Position numbers and translations under genes: made by a program. A DNA stretch of 46,288 nucleotides from DATJAJ01 sp035622335 (GTDB lineage Archaea; Thermoproteota; Nitrososphaeria; Nitrososphaerales; Gagatemarchaeaceae). Positions 16,120 through 23,265 of this stretch are shown here, in pieces. Numbering within the stretch: the first letter of the stretch is position 1; each line of letters begins with the position of its first letter. The notes under the pieces were generated by a model that searched no databases, was not told where the DNA came from, and saw only the letters and a program-made list of their open reading frames with translations. The stretch covers positions 1-46,288 of the forward strand of contig DASPVO010000061.1 in NCBI GenBank assembly GCA_035622335.1, in the 5' to 3' direction.

Positions 16120-16785
16120 CTAGGAAATTGGACTTCGAAGCGAGACGGTCCTCTTCCTCAGGACCATTAGGGCCGGAACCAAGAGTGCGAAAAGAACGAC
16201 GAGTCCAAACGGGAACTCAGGGACTCCTGAGGTAGGACTCGTGATGCCAAACTGGGCTGTCACATAGGACAGGTCTATGAAGCATCCAATAACGGTGTAT
16301 GTGCCTCCCTGGGATGTGGAGCCTTCTCCCGTGGAAACTATCCCCACACCAGCGTTACAGTTGTCGGCCTCTTCGTTGCTGATGGTGAGGCCCGAAGCCA
16401 AAGTCCACACTCCCGAATTACTGCCGCCGCAGGAGTTCCCTGACATTGTTCCCGCCCCTCCGAAGGGAACGCTACAGGTAAACGACTTGGAAGTGGACGA
16501 AATGTGATTGTCGAACTTGGCATTGATATTAAGCACGTAGGCGGCTCCTGTCGGAGTGAAGACGACCAGCCCAATCCCTTCCTGGCTCCCAGCGTTCAAG
16601 GTCGCGCTGATGGTGATGGTGACGACCGTGTTGGGCGCGCACGACAATGGAGACATACACGAGGAGGGCGCCACCGTTAGGGGATTCAAAGTGTCTGCTT
16701 GAACCATGGGCATTGCCCCGATCAGCAGGAATGAGATTAGCGGTATCAACAGGAGGCTGACAGCTCTTCTTGCAGATGGCGTCAT
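16120..16785 (-). CDS. Secreted orphan protein with PEF-CTERM sorting signal
   Basis: A 221-residue exported protein. Residues 1-30 form a Sec signal peptide (Arg pair, hydrophobic core, cleavage likely after VQA). The C terminus is a tripartite archaeosortase signal: PEFPFG (189-194), a hydrophobic helix (195-209) and the basic RKR. The mature part is Ser/Thr/Gly rich with six Cys (43, 49, 104, 119, 143, 168), enough for three disulfides. I recognise no family for the middle. No archaeosortase gene is in the window. A strong TATA box lies about 36 bases upstream. It sits between inverted copies C and A of the 28-base repeat. Confidence 0.78.
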   Translation of the reverse strand: MTPSARRAVSLLLIPLISFLLIGAMPMVQADTLNPLTVAPSSCMSPLSCAPNTVVTITISATLNAGSQEGIGLVVFTPTGAAYVLNINAKFDNHISSTSKSFTCSVPFGGAGTMSGNSCGGSNSGVWTLASGLTISNEEADNCNAGVGIVSTGEGSTSQGGTYTVIGCFIDLSYVTAQFGITSPTSGVPEFPFGLVVLFALLVPALMVLRKRTVSLRSPIS

Positions 16786-16817
16786 ACTCCGACGGATTGT
16801 GTCAGTGTTCAGCTCCC

Positions 16818-16824
16818 TATATAA
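16818..16824 (-). promoter_or_regulatory. TATA box for the PEF-CTERM protein gene
   Basis: Minus-strand CTTATATAGG, the strongest TATA match in this region, is centred about 36 bases before the ATG at 16785. It predicts a transcript start near 16794 and a leader of only about 9 bases. Confidence 0.6.
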
Positions 16825-16825
16825 G

Positions 16826-17327
16826 GCGAGCAGAGGCCGAAACTCTGCAACGTGAATACCAAGTTCACATCCAATGCCATGGAGTTACCATGCCACAGCG
16901 CTCAACGCGCTCATAGAGTTCAATGATGGACCATCCTCGAATTCAATTTGGGCCTGATGCATGAGAATCGAAATAGCTAGAATAATGCCCCGTTTATCAA
17001 GTAGAGTTCATAATTAGCTTATTAAACGCGGCGGGCCAGCTGGGATTTCGTTCGGTAAGCCAATTGCAGGAGGTGCCACTACAATCCGGCGTAAGTGTCT
17101 TATGCCTGAGTAGGATTTGAGCCCATCATATCAAAACCTTGATTTGGCTGCTTCCGTCAGTGGATTTGAATGGTAAACCGTGCGGGTCCGGGCGACCCCG
17201 TCTTTCCATACACCTCGGAGTAATCTCTGTTTGACTGGCGGGGTCTGATTCCGGCTTTGGAATCATGGAGCTTAGCGCTTCACGGACCCGCCAATGTTTA
17301 ATTCTAAACTTCCACTGTCTATGACGT
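16826..17327. other. Intergenic region with repeat copy A and the cyclase promoter
   Basis: About 500 bases with no gene I can support. It holds repeat copy A (17162-17189), a perfect 9-base inverted repeat (GCGGGTCCG at 17182-17190 and CGGACCCGC at 17283-17291) and an A+T-rich TTTAATTC (17297-17304) centred 27 bases before the TTG of the cyclase gene. A partial resemblance to the repeat (GGATTT...GTAAGCC) also appears near 17043-17061. The first part is A+T-richer than the flanking genes. Confidence 0.5.
17162..17189 (-). repeat. 28-base repeat, copy A
   Basis: Read on the minus strand it begins GGACCCGCACGG and ends TTCAAATCC. It matches copy B at 22 of 28 positions. Similarity to B extends about ten more bases upstream (GGRGTCGCCC). 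One arm of a 9-base inverted repeat, whose partner lies about 100 bases away, overlaps this copy. Confidence 0.7.
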
Positions 17328-19907
17328 TTGGTCTCCACGGGGGTCCCCGAACTCGACAGCTTGCTGGGCAAAGGGTTCCCAGACAGGTCTGCCATCCTTG
17401 TAAAGGGCGCCGTCGGTTCCGGAAAGGAATCACTCGCCTACAGATTCGAGATGGCCGGCTTGGCCAGAGGCGACTACTGCCTGTTCATCACGCACCGATC
17501 TGTAAGGGACATCCTGGATGACGCAAATGGCAGCGGCATTGACTTAGAGCCGTCGGCTCTGGTTTGGGTCGCCAGCCAGGGGAGCCCTACAAAGTACGAC
17601 CCTGACGACCTAGCTACGCTGTCATACAATCTAAAAGAGCTCCTCAAAGACAGTTCCAACAATCACATCATAGTTGTAGTGGATGCCCTTTCGCCTTTGC
17701 TCATGCTATATCAGCCAGAAACCATCTACAAGTTCCTTAGGCAATTGCTGGAAGACGCGAAAAAACACGATTCGGTCATACTTGCGACCTTTGACAAGGG
17801 TATGCACAAGCCAGAAGTTGAGATATCCATGGAACAGCTGTTTGATGGCGTATTGGAATTTAGCGAGTCCCACGAAACAACGCTTCTGAGGGTCGAGAAG
17901 ATGCGAGGGCTGCAGGAACGACCTACAATGAAGTGGGGCAGGACTGGATCACGGGCGGGTCCCTCCTACGGAGTGGCTGGTTCCCAGGGAGGCGATAGAA
18001 GACTTGCAGCAATCATGTTCACAGACATGGTGGGCTACACGGCCCTCGGACAGAGGAATGAGACGCTCTCCCTCGCAATGGTGGAAGAGCTAAGGAAACT
18101 GGTAAGGCCGATTCTCGCGAGGCACGGTGGCAGAGAAATCAAGACTATGGGTGACGCGTTTCTCGTGGAATTCCAAAGCGCTCTGGAAGCTACCAGATGC
18201 GCATATGACATTCAAAGGGCAATAAGAGAATTCAACCTGTCTTTGGCAGCGGACAGCAGGCTGCATCTTAGAATCGGCATCCACCTCGGTGACGTGGTTG
18301 AATCTGGGAACGATATATCGGGGGACGCTGTCAACGTGGCATCGAGGATTGAGTCCCTAGCTCAGGATGGTGGAGTGTGTCTTACTAGCCAGACTTATGA
18401 GAGCGTTCAGAACAAAATAGAGGTTCCGCTCGAAAGCATTGGCAAAAGACAACTAAAGAACGTCATGGAACCTATGGAAGTTTACCGCATGGTCATGCCT
18501 TGGGAAAAGGGGTCGGAGGCTAGCGCTCCGGCGAGCTCCAAGAGAATAGCTGTCCTTCCTTTCGTGAGCGTGAGTCCTGACCCTAACGACGAATATTTCG
18601 CGGACGGGCTAACAGAGGAGATAATCACCGCTCTTTCGCAACTTTCTGACCTTCAGGTAATTGCCAGGAGTTCCGTAATGACCTACAAGGGGAAGTCGTC
18701 GCCAATCTCCGATGTCGGCAGAGAACTAAGAGTGGGAAGCGTGCTGGAGGGCAGCGTCAGGAAATACGGCGACAAGATTCGGATTGCGGCACAACTGATA
18801 GACGTATCTAGCGATGCCCATGTCTGGGCCAGCAACTACGACAGGAGACTCGATGACATCTTTGTCATCCAAGAGGATGTGGCCAGCAGGATCGCAGAGG
18901 TGCTTCGAATACGTCTTCTACCATCCGAGATGTCGAAGCTCGAAAGGCTTCATAGCTCGAGTGTCGAGGCCTATGTCGACTACATAAAGGCCTCTCAACT
19001 TTCACACGACAGGACTGAACACAACTTGAGAGAAGCCATAGCTCTCTACGAAGAGGCTCTTACAAAGGACAGAAATTTTGTCCGAGCCTACGCGGGGCTC
19101 GCTCAAACGTGGCTCACCCTGGGCTTACACTATGGAGAACCTGCCTATGCTTACAGCAAGGCCGAAGCTGCAGCAAAGAAGGCATTGGACCTCGGCCCCG
19201 ACTCCGCCGTATCACATGCCGCCATGGCGAGAGTTTACAGTTACCGAGATCAGATTTACGACGCGAAGTCAGAGGCGCTGGAGGCCATCCGAATCGACCC
19301 GAGCCTCTCGGAAGCTCACGTGGTTATAGCGCTGCACAACGCGATACTTGGAAACCTCGAGGAATCGCAGAGGGCCTTCGAGAGAGCTCACGTTCTTGAT
19401 CCCCTCTACTTCAATACATTTCATCCCATCGTAGCTCAGTTAGCTGGCAATGAGAAGGAGTCACTTGGGATACTCGATGACTGGAGGAGAATCTATCCCC
19501 GGGACATAACTGCTCTTGCCGACTTCGCGGAGTTCTATCTCATCAAAGCGGAACATGGGAAAGCACAAGACTTCTTGGACCAGGCCTTGAAGGTGGAACC
19601 TTCCGAGACCTTCACACTGGGTCTACAGGGATTGCTATTCGCTCTGACGGGGAACGTGGAGAAGGCGAAGGAGACAATGAAGGTGCTAAAGTCAAACCCG
19701 TCGCTAGTATGGGAAAACGCTACACGTTATGTTGCGACCTATGTCGCGCTGGGTGACCTGAACAGTGCGTTCGAAGAGCTGTTCAGACAGGCAGAAAACA
19801 AACACTGGACCACCTTGATGATGTCTCACCCCTTCTACGCCAGTATGCGGATGGACCCCCGGTTCTTTGAATTCTGCGAGCGGGTAGGCATTCCCTCGGG
19901 TAAGTAG
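17328..19907 (+). CDS. KaiC-like ATPase / class III adenylate cyclase / TolB-like / TPR signalling protein
   Basis: An 859-residue cytosolic multidomain protein. Residues 1-200 are a RecA/KaiC/RAD55-like domain (GVPELDSLLGKGFP, P-loop GAVGSGKES 27-35, Walker B IIVVVDA with D119). Residues 222-395 are a class III cyclase domain with metal ligands D233 (FTDMVGYT) and D276 (TMGDAF), adenine-selecting K272 and D329, and transition-state N336 and R340, so an active adenylate cyclase is predicted. Residues 404-530 are a TolB/FlgO-like domain (AVLPFVSVSPDPNDEYFADGLTEE, LEGSVRK). Residues 540-850 are TPR-like repeats. The P-loop has Glu where Ser/Thr is usual. The TTG start fits both KaiC homology and the TATA spacing. 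No operon partner. Confidence 0.88.
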   Translation: MVSTGVPELDSLLGKGFPDRSAILVKGAVGSGKESLAYRFEMAGLARGDYCLFITHRSVRDILDDANGSGIDLEPSALVWVASQGSPTKYDPDDLATLSYNLKELLKDSSNNHIIVVVDALSPLLMLYQPETIYKFLRQLLEDAKKHDSVILATFDKGMHKPEVEISMEQLFDGVLEFSESHETTLLRVEKMRGLQERPTMKWGRTGSRAGPSYGVAGSQGGDRRLAAIMFTDMVGYTALGQRNETLSLAMVEELRKLVRPILARHGGREIKTMGDAFLVEFQSALEATRCAYDIQRAIREFNLSLAADSRLHLRIGIHLGDVVESGNDISGDAVNVASRIESLAQDGGVCLTSQTYESVQNKIEVPLESIGKRQLKNVMEPMEVYRMVMPWEKGSEASAPASSKRIAVLPFVSVSPDPNDEYFADGLTEEIITALSQLSDLQVIARSSVMTYKGKSSPISDVGRELRVGSVLEGSVRKYGDKIRIAAQLIDVSSDAHVWASNYDRRLDDIFVIQEDVASRIAEVLRIRLLPSEMSKLERLHSSSVEAYVDYIKASQLSHDRTEHNLREAIALYEEALTKDRNFVRAYAGLAQTWLTLGLHYGEPAYAYSKAEAAAKKALDLGPDSAVSHAAMARVYSYRDQIYDAKSEALEAIRIDPSLSEAHVVIALHNAILGNLEESQRAFERAHVLDPLYFNTFHPIVAQLAGNEKESLGILDDWRRIYPRDITALADFAEFYLIKAEHGKAQDFLDQALKVEPSETFTLGLQGLLFALTGNVEKAKETMKVLKSNPSLVWENATRYVATYVALGDLNSAFEELFRQAENKHWTTLMMSHPFYASMRMDPRFFEFCERVGIPSGK

Positions 19908-19976
19908 CCTCGAGCCATTGGAATCATTGCGATTGGAAGATAGTCGCAAGATTAAGTTTGGTTTACGAACGAACAG

Positions 19977-20004
19977 GGATTTGCACAGTAAGCCGCGTGG
20001 GTCC
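19977..20004 (-). repeat. 28-base repeat, copy B
   Basis: Read on the minus strand it begins GGACCCACGCGG and ends GTGCAAATCC. It lies 70 bases after the cyclase stop and about 100 bases before the tRNA-Arg gene. As in copy A, a complementary segment (CGGAC-GCG at 20069-20076) lies within about 70 bases, so both loci could fold. Confidence 0.7.
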
Positions 20005-20101
20005 GGGCGACTCCATGCTCCAGTGGTCGATATGAGGGGGCCCGCTTAGTTATCTAGGCGAGCCCACTCGGACGCGCTCAGGGTTCTAAGCGAATCCAAG
20101 G

Positions 20102-20177
20102 CGGGCCCGGAGGGATTTGAACCCTCGACCCCCAGCTCCGCAGGCTGGTGCCCTGATCCGTGCTAGGCTACGGGCCC
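20102..20177 (-). tRNA. tRNA-Arg (anticodon GCG)
   Basis: A 76-base cloverleaf on the minus strand: acceptor GGGCCCG paired with CGGGCCC; D stem GCCT/GGGC; anticodon stem CCAGC/GCTGG around the loop CTGCGGA, giving anticodon GCG (Arg, CGC codons); five-base variable loop; T stem GAGGG/CCCTC with loop TTCAAAT; discriminator G. No intron, and CCA is not encoded. A TATA-like ATGCATAACT (20210-20201) is centred about 27 bases upstream. Confidence 0.95.
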
Positions 20178-20182
20178 GAGGG

Positions 20183-20292
20183 CCAATCTCGGCGAAGCCT
20201 AGTTATGCATTGAGTCTCAGGAGAGTCGTAGCGTGAGCTCGGGCTAAGCTTCGGAGCTATTCCTAAAGTCTCAACGGCTCCTGCGAGATTGG
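20183..20292. other. Nested inverted repeats beside tRNA-Arg
   Basis: CCAATCTCG (20183-20191) is perfectly complementary to CGAGATTGG (20284-20292), and CAGGAG (20218-20223) to CTCCTG (20278-20283). The two 3' arms are contiguous. The structure overlaps the tRNA promoter. The remaining spacer up to the MFS gene (to 20428) shows only a weak A+T-rich GTATTTAG near 20332. Confidence 0.35.
20201..20210 (-). promoter_or_regulatory. TATA-like box of tRNA-Arg
   Basis: Minus-strand ATGCATAACT is centred about 27-28 bases upstream of the mature 5' end at 20177, the usual archaeal spacing. Confidence 0.5.
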
Positions 20293-20428
20293 ACGGGCGA
20301 CGACGTCCGTCACACTTGACACGTGAGTATGGTATTTAGCGGGCTCAGCCTCCGCCTGCGGTACGACGACAAGCCCCGACAACGAGACCCAGAAGCCGAG
20401 CTACAGACGCGCTCTACGCAGCAGACCC

Positions 20429-21613
20429 TTGCTGTATCTGTGGGTCGGTCAGATAGTCTCGCGATCGGGGGACTTCATCTTCGACGTCGCCTTCGTGCTC
20501 TTGGTGCTGAAGGTCACGGGGTCGGTCTTCGACGTGGGGCTGGTAGCGGGGGTATCCGCTTTGCCGAACATATTCGCGCCACTCGTCGGCGTCTTCGCCG
20601 ACAGAACGAATCGAAGAACAATTCTGCTCTGGAGCAACGTGGCCCAGGCATTGGTCTGCTCGGGCATAGCCCTGCTCTATTCCTCCGGACATGCCCCGTT
20701 CCCAATCGTCCTCGTTCTGCTCCTCCTGTTGAACACCGGTGGGGTTTTTGTTGGGACCTCGTTGCCGGCGATGATCCCCCGGATGGTCGCAAAAGACGAC
20801 CTCGCAGCCGCGAATGGTCTCTTCTCCATAACAGGATCATTCAACCAACTTCTCTTCTACGGGGTGGGAGGAGCCGTGGTCGCGCTGATAGGCTATACTG
20901 TCCCAATCTACTATGACGCGTTGACGTTCGTCTTCGCACTCGTGACAGTTCTGCTAGTCCCGTCCGAGGTGGGAGCAGTTCTCTCTTCCCTCGACGCGAA
21001 GGCAGCGCCGTTCTTCACGAGCCTCAGAGAAGGGTTCGTGTACGTGCGCCGAAACGCCCTTCTGTTCGAACTAGTCTGCGTTGCGGTCGTCGTAAATTTC
21101 TTCCTCGGGGCTGTCGGTGCCCTGATCGCCCCCTTCACCGTGAGGGTCCTCGGCGCCCCAGACTCCATGTTCGGGTTCGTCCTAACCGCCCTCGCGGCGG
21201 GGGCTCTGGTCGGGGCGACCGCGGTCGGGAAGGTCCAGATTAGGGGGTATGTTGGGAAGCTCACGTTCGCGGGAATAGCCGGAATAGGAATTTCGGTAGT
21301 ATTCATGTCGCTCGTCGTATCCGTCCCTTCGGCCTTCGCTTCGTTCGCTTTGGTCGGAGCGCTCAGCTCCGTAGTCAACATCCCAATTTCCGTCCTGATA
21401 CAGGCGAAGGTGCCCAACGAAATGATGGGAAGGGTCGTGGGGACGATAGGAGCCTGCGCGACCCTTACCGTCCCCGTGGCATCCGTCGCTTCAGGAGGAC
21501 TGGCCTCGGTTCTCTCGATCGCCGGGACCTACGAATTATTCGGCACTGCTACCGTCATCACGGCGGTGGTCTCCTTCATCGCCTTCCGCGACCTGAGGGA
21601 CGCCAGGTACTAG
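20429..21613 (+). CDS. MFS exporter (MFS_3/EntS-like)
   Basis: A 394-residue major facilitator permease with about 12 helices, probably a drug or small-molecule exporter. The helix 2-3 loop GVFADRTNRRTILLWSN matches the G-x-x-x-D-R-x-x-R-R motif. The N-terminal half begins YLWVGQIVSRSGDFIFDVAF, typical of the EntS/macrolide-efflux branch. Family members usually have about ten residues before this. The open frame does continue upstream (RRALRSRP) but offers no ATG, GTG or TTG, so the TTG at 20429 is used and the true start is uncertain. Monocistronic; substrate not predictable. Confidence 0.85.
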   Translation: MLYLWVGQIVSRSGDFIFDVAFVLLVLKVTGSVFDVGLVAGVSALPNIFAPLVGVFADRTNRRTILLWSNVAQALVCSGIALLYSSGHAPFPIVLVLLLLLNTGGVFVGTSLPAMIPRMVAKDDLAAANGLFSITGSFNQLLFYGVGGAVVALIGYTVPIYYDALTFVFALVTVLLVPSEVGAVLSSLDAKAAPFFTSLREGFVYVRRNALLFELVCVAVVVNFFLGAVGALIAPFTVRVLGAPDSMFGFVLTALAAGALVGATAVGKVQIRGYVGKLTFAGIAGIGISVVFMSLVVSVPSAFASFALVGALSSVVNIPISVLIQAKVPNEMMGRVVGTIGACATLTVPVASVASGGLASVLSIAGTYELFGTATVITAVVSFIAFRDLRDARY

Positions 21614-21627
21614 GCTTGTGGTTCCCG

Positions 21628-23226
21628 TCACCCAGCTATTCCTTTCAACAGTCTATCGCGAACGCGTTCCTTGCCTGCATCGATGATGTAGGGCCCGAGC
21701 CTTGGACCACGGTCGGAGCCCAGCAGGATCGAGTAGACTGAGGGGAAGAAGTCACCAGGGTTCAAGCCGTTCCTTCTGAGCGCCTCGAAAGCGGAGCCTT
21801 GAACGTCGTCAGGGGAAACGCAGCCAGGTAGCGACTCTGCAAACTCCCTGATCGCCTTCGCGGCAGACTCGGAGACGTGGACGGGCTCCTCTTCGTGCGA
21901 GCCCCCCCTCGCAGCCCACTTCGCGGCCCACTCTATCCTCTTGGAGAGGCCGTCCGACATCTCCTTCACCATGCCGTAGGAGACCAGCCGCTTGAACACG
22001 AAGTCCTGTAAGTTCTCCTTGGGCGCGACGGAAGAGAGCTGTGCCACGAGCCTGTACGGGACGTGTACGGGCTTTGACTCCGGGATCTTGAGCAGCATCG
22101 TGTACTCGTACAGGCCCCGCAGGCGGGCGTCCTTCATCGGGTTAGGGTCCTTCTTCTTCGTGAAGTAGTACTCTTCGAGGTCATCGAAATCCTCCATGTA
22201 AACGGGCATGTCGTCGAGGGAGACGCTACGTGCTCCGATTATCCTCTTGAAGTTCAGCAGCCGCAGAGACTCTGGCGAAGCGTATTCTAGCCACTCGGAG
22301 GGGGTGACGAGGTTCCCCAACGACTTCGAAATCTTCCGGCCTCCCTTGTCCTGGAAGAGCTCGTACCTTGCGTGCGTCGGGGGAGGGAAGTTCAGTATGC
22401 GCTCTGCGACCCAGTCGTTGATCTTGACAGAGTCCGTGAGCTCCTTGCCGTAGGCCTCGAACCTTATGTCGAGAGCCGCCCATCGCGCGGCGAACTCGAC
22501 CTTCCACATCAGCTTGCCGTTCCCGTCGGTGACCTTCGAGTCGCCTTCGTAGCCGCACCCCTCCAGCCACTTCTCGCCCAGCTCCGTTCCCACGCACTTG
22601 TAGTGCACGGAGTCGGATGATGGGTCGAAGGAAGTAACCTGCGCGAGATAGATCCTGCCGCACTGCTTGCAGACGGGAGTGTAGGGGAGAGTCTCCTCGT
22701 ACTTCGTCTGGCCCACCATATCCTTGATTGCTCGCCCGATCTCCTCCGAGTTCAGGAGGATCTTTCTGATCTGCTCGTTCAGGAGACCGCTCTTGTAGGC
22801 CTCGGCCCCGCTCTGGAACCTGTACCTGATCCCGAGCCTGTCGAGGGCATCCTTGAGGAGCGAACCGACGTGCTCGGAGTAGGAGCCGTGGTCGCCGAAC
22901 GGATCGGGTATCCTCGACACGGGGTGGGCGATGTAGTCGTTGAGCCAAGATGGGAAGCCCGCGGGGACCTTGCGTAGCCCGTCGAAGTCGTCGGAGTAGG
23001 CTACGAGTTCGGATTCAAAGCCCAGGCCCTCCAGAGAAAGCCTGACTCCGTAGCTCCTGATGGCGTCCCCAACGCTTCCGATGTGCGGAAGACCCGATGC
23101 TCCGAGGCCGCTCTCGACGCGGAGCAGAGAAGTGTCCCTGCCCAGCGACTTCTCCCTAGCCACGACTCGGTCGGCAACCTTGTCGAGCCAGGTGCCCCTC
23201 CCAATTATCTCGGGCCTCTGTTCCAA
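21628..23226 (-). CDS. lysS: Lysyl-tRNA synthetase, class I
   Basis: A 532-residue class I LysRS, which charges tRNA-Lys. The HIGH-type motif is GLPHIGS (HIGS 48-51) and the KMSKS-type motif is KISKS (298-302). Zinc-type cysteine pairs occur at C186/C189 (VCKQCG) and C211/C224 (KCVG, GCGYEG). The helical anticodon-binding domain occupies about 370-532. Length is normal. The start is a TTG 27 bases from a minus-strand TAATTA box (23256-23251), a clear leaderless arrangement. It ends 15 bases from the convergent MFS gene stop. Confidence 0.95.
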   Translation of the reverse strand: MEQRPEIIGRGTWLDKVADRVVAREKSLGRDTSLLRVESGLGASGLPHIGSVGDAIRSYGVRLSLEGLGFESELVAYSDDFDGLRKVPAGFPSWLNDYIAHPVSRIPDPFGDHGSYSEHVGSLLKDALDRLGIRYRFQSGAEAYKSGLLNEQIRKILLNSEEIGRAIKDMVGQTKYEETLPYTPVCKQCGRIYLAQVTSFDPSSDSVHYKCVGTELGEKWLEGCGYEGDSKVTDGNGKLMWKVEFAARWAALDIRFEAYGKELTDSVKINDWVAERILNFPPPTHARYELFQDKGGRKISKSLGNLVTPSEWLEYASPESLRLLNFKRIIGARSVSLDDMPVYMEDFDDLEEYYFTKKKDPNPMKDARLRGLYEYTMLLKIPESKPVHVPYRLVAQLSSVAPKENLQDFVFKRLVSYGMVKEMSDGLSKRIEWAAKWAARGGSHEEEPVHVSESAAKAIREFAESLPGCVSPDDVQGSAFEALRRNGLNPGDFFPSVYSILLGSDRGPRLGPYIIDAGKERVRDRLLKGIAG

Positions 23227-23265
23227 TACTGCGGCATCCAGTCCCTTGGGTAATTAGGCTCTTGC

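Noticed and set aside
17126..17395. Minus-strand 89-codon frame over repeat copy A
   Set aside because: No start signal or family, and it overlaps the cyclase promoter and gene start; the repeat itself is reported instead.
17162..20004. Reading the 28-base repeats as tRNA or 5S rRNA fragments
   Set aside because: CAAATCC recalls a tRNA T-loop, but no T stem, acceptor or anticodon arm can be paired around any copy, and 5S motifs are absent.
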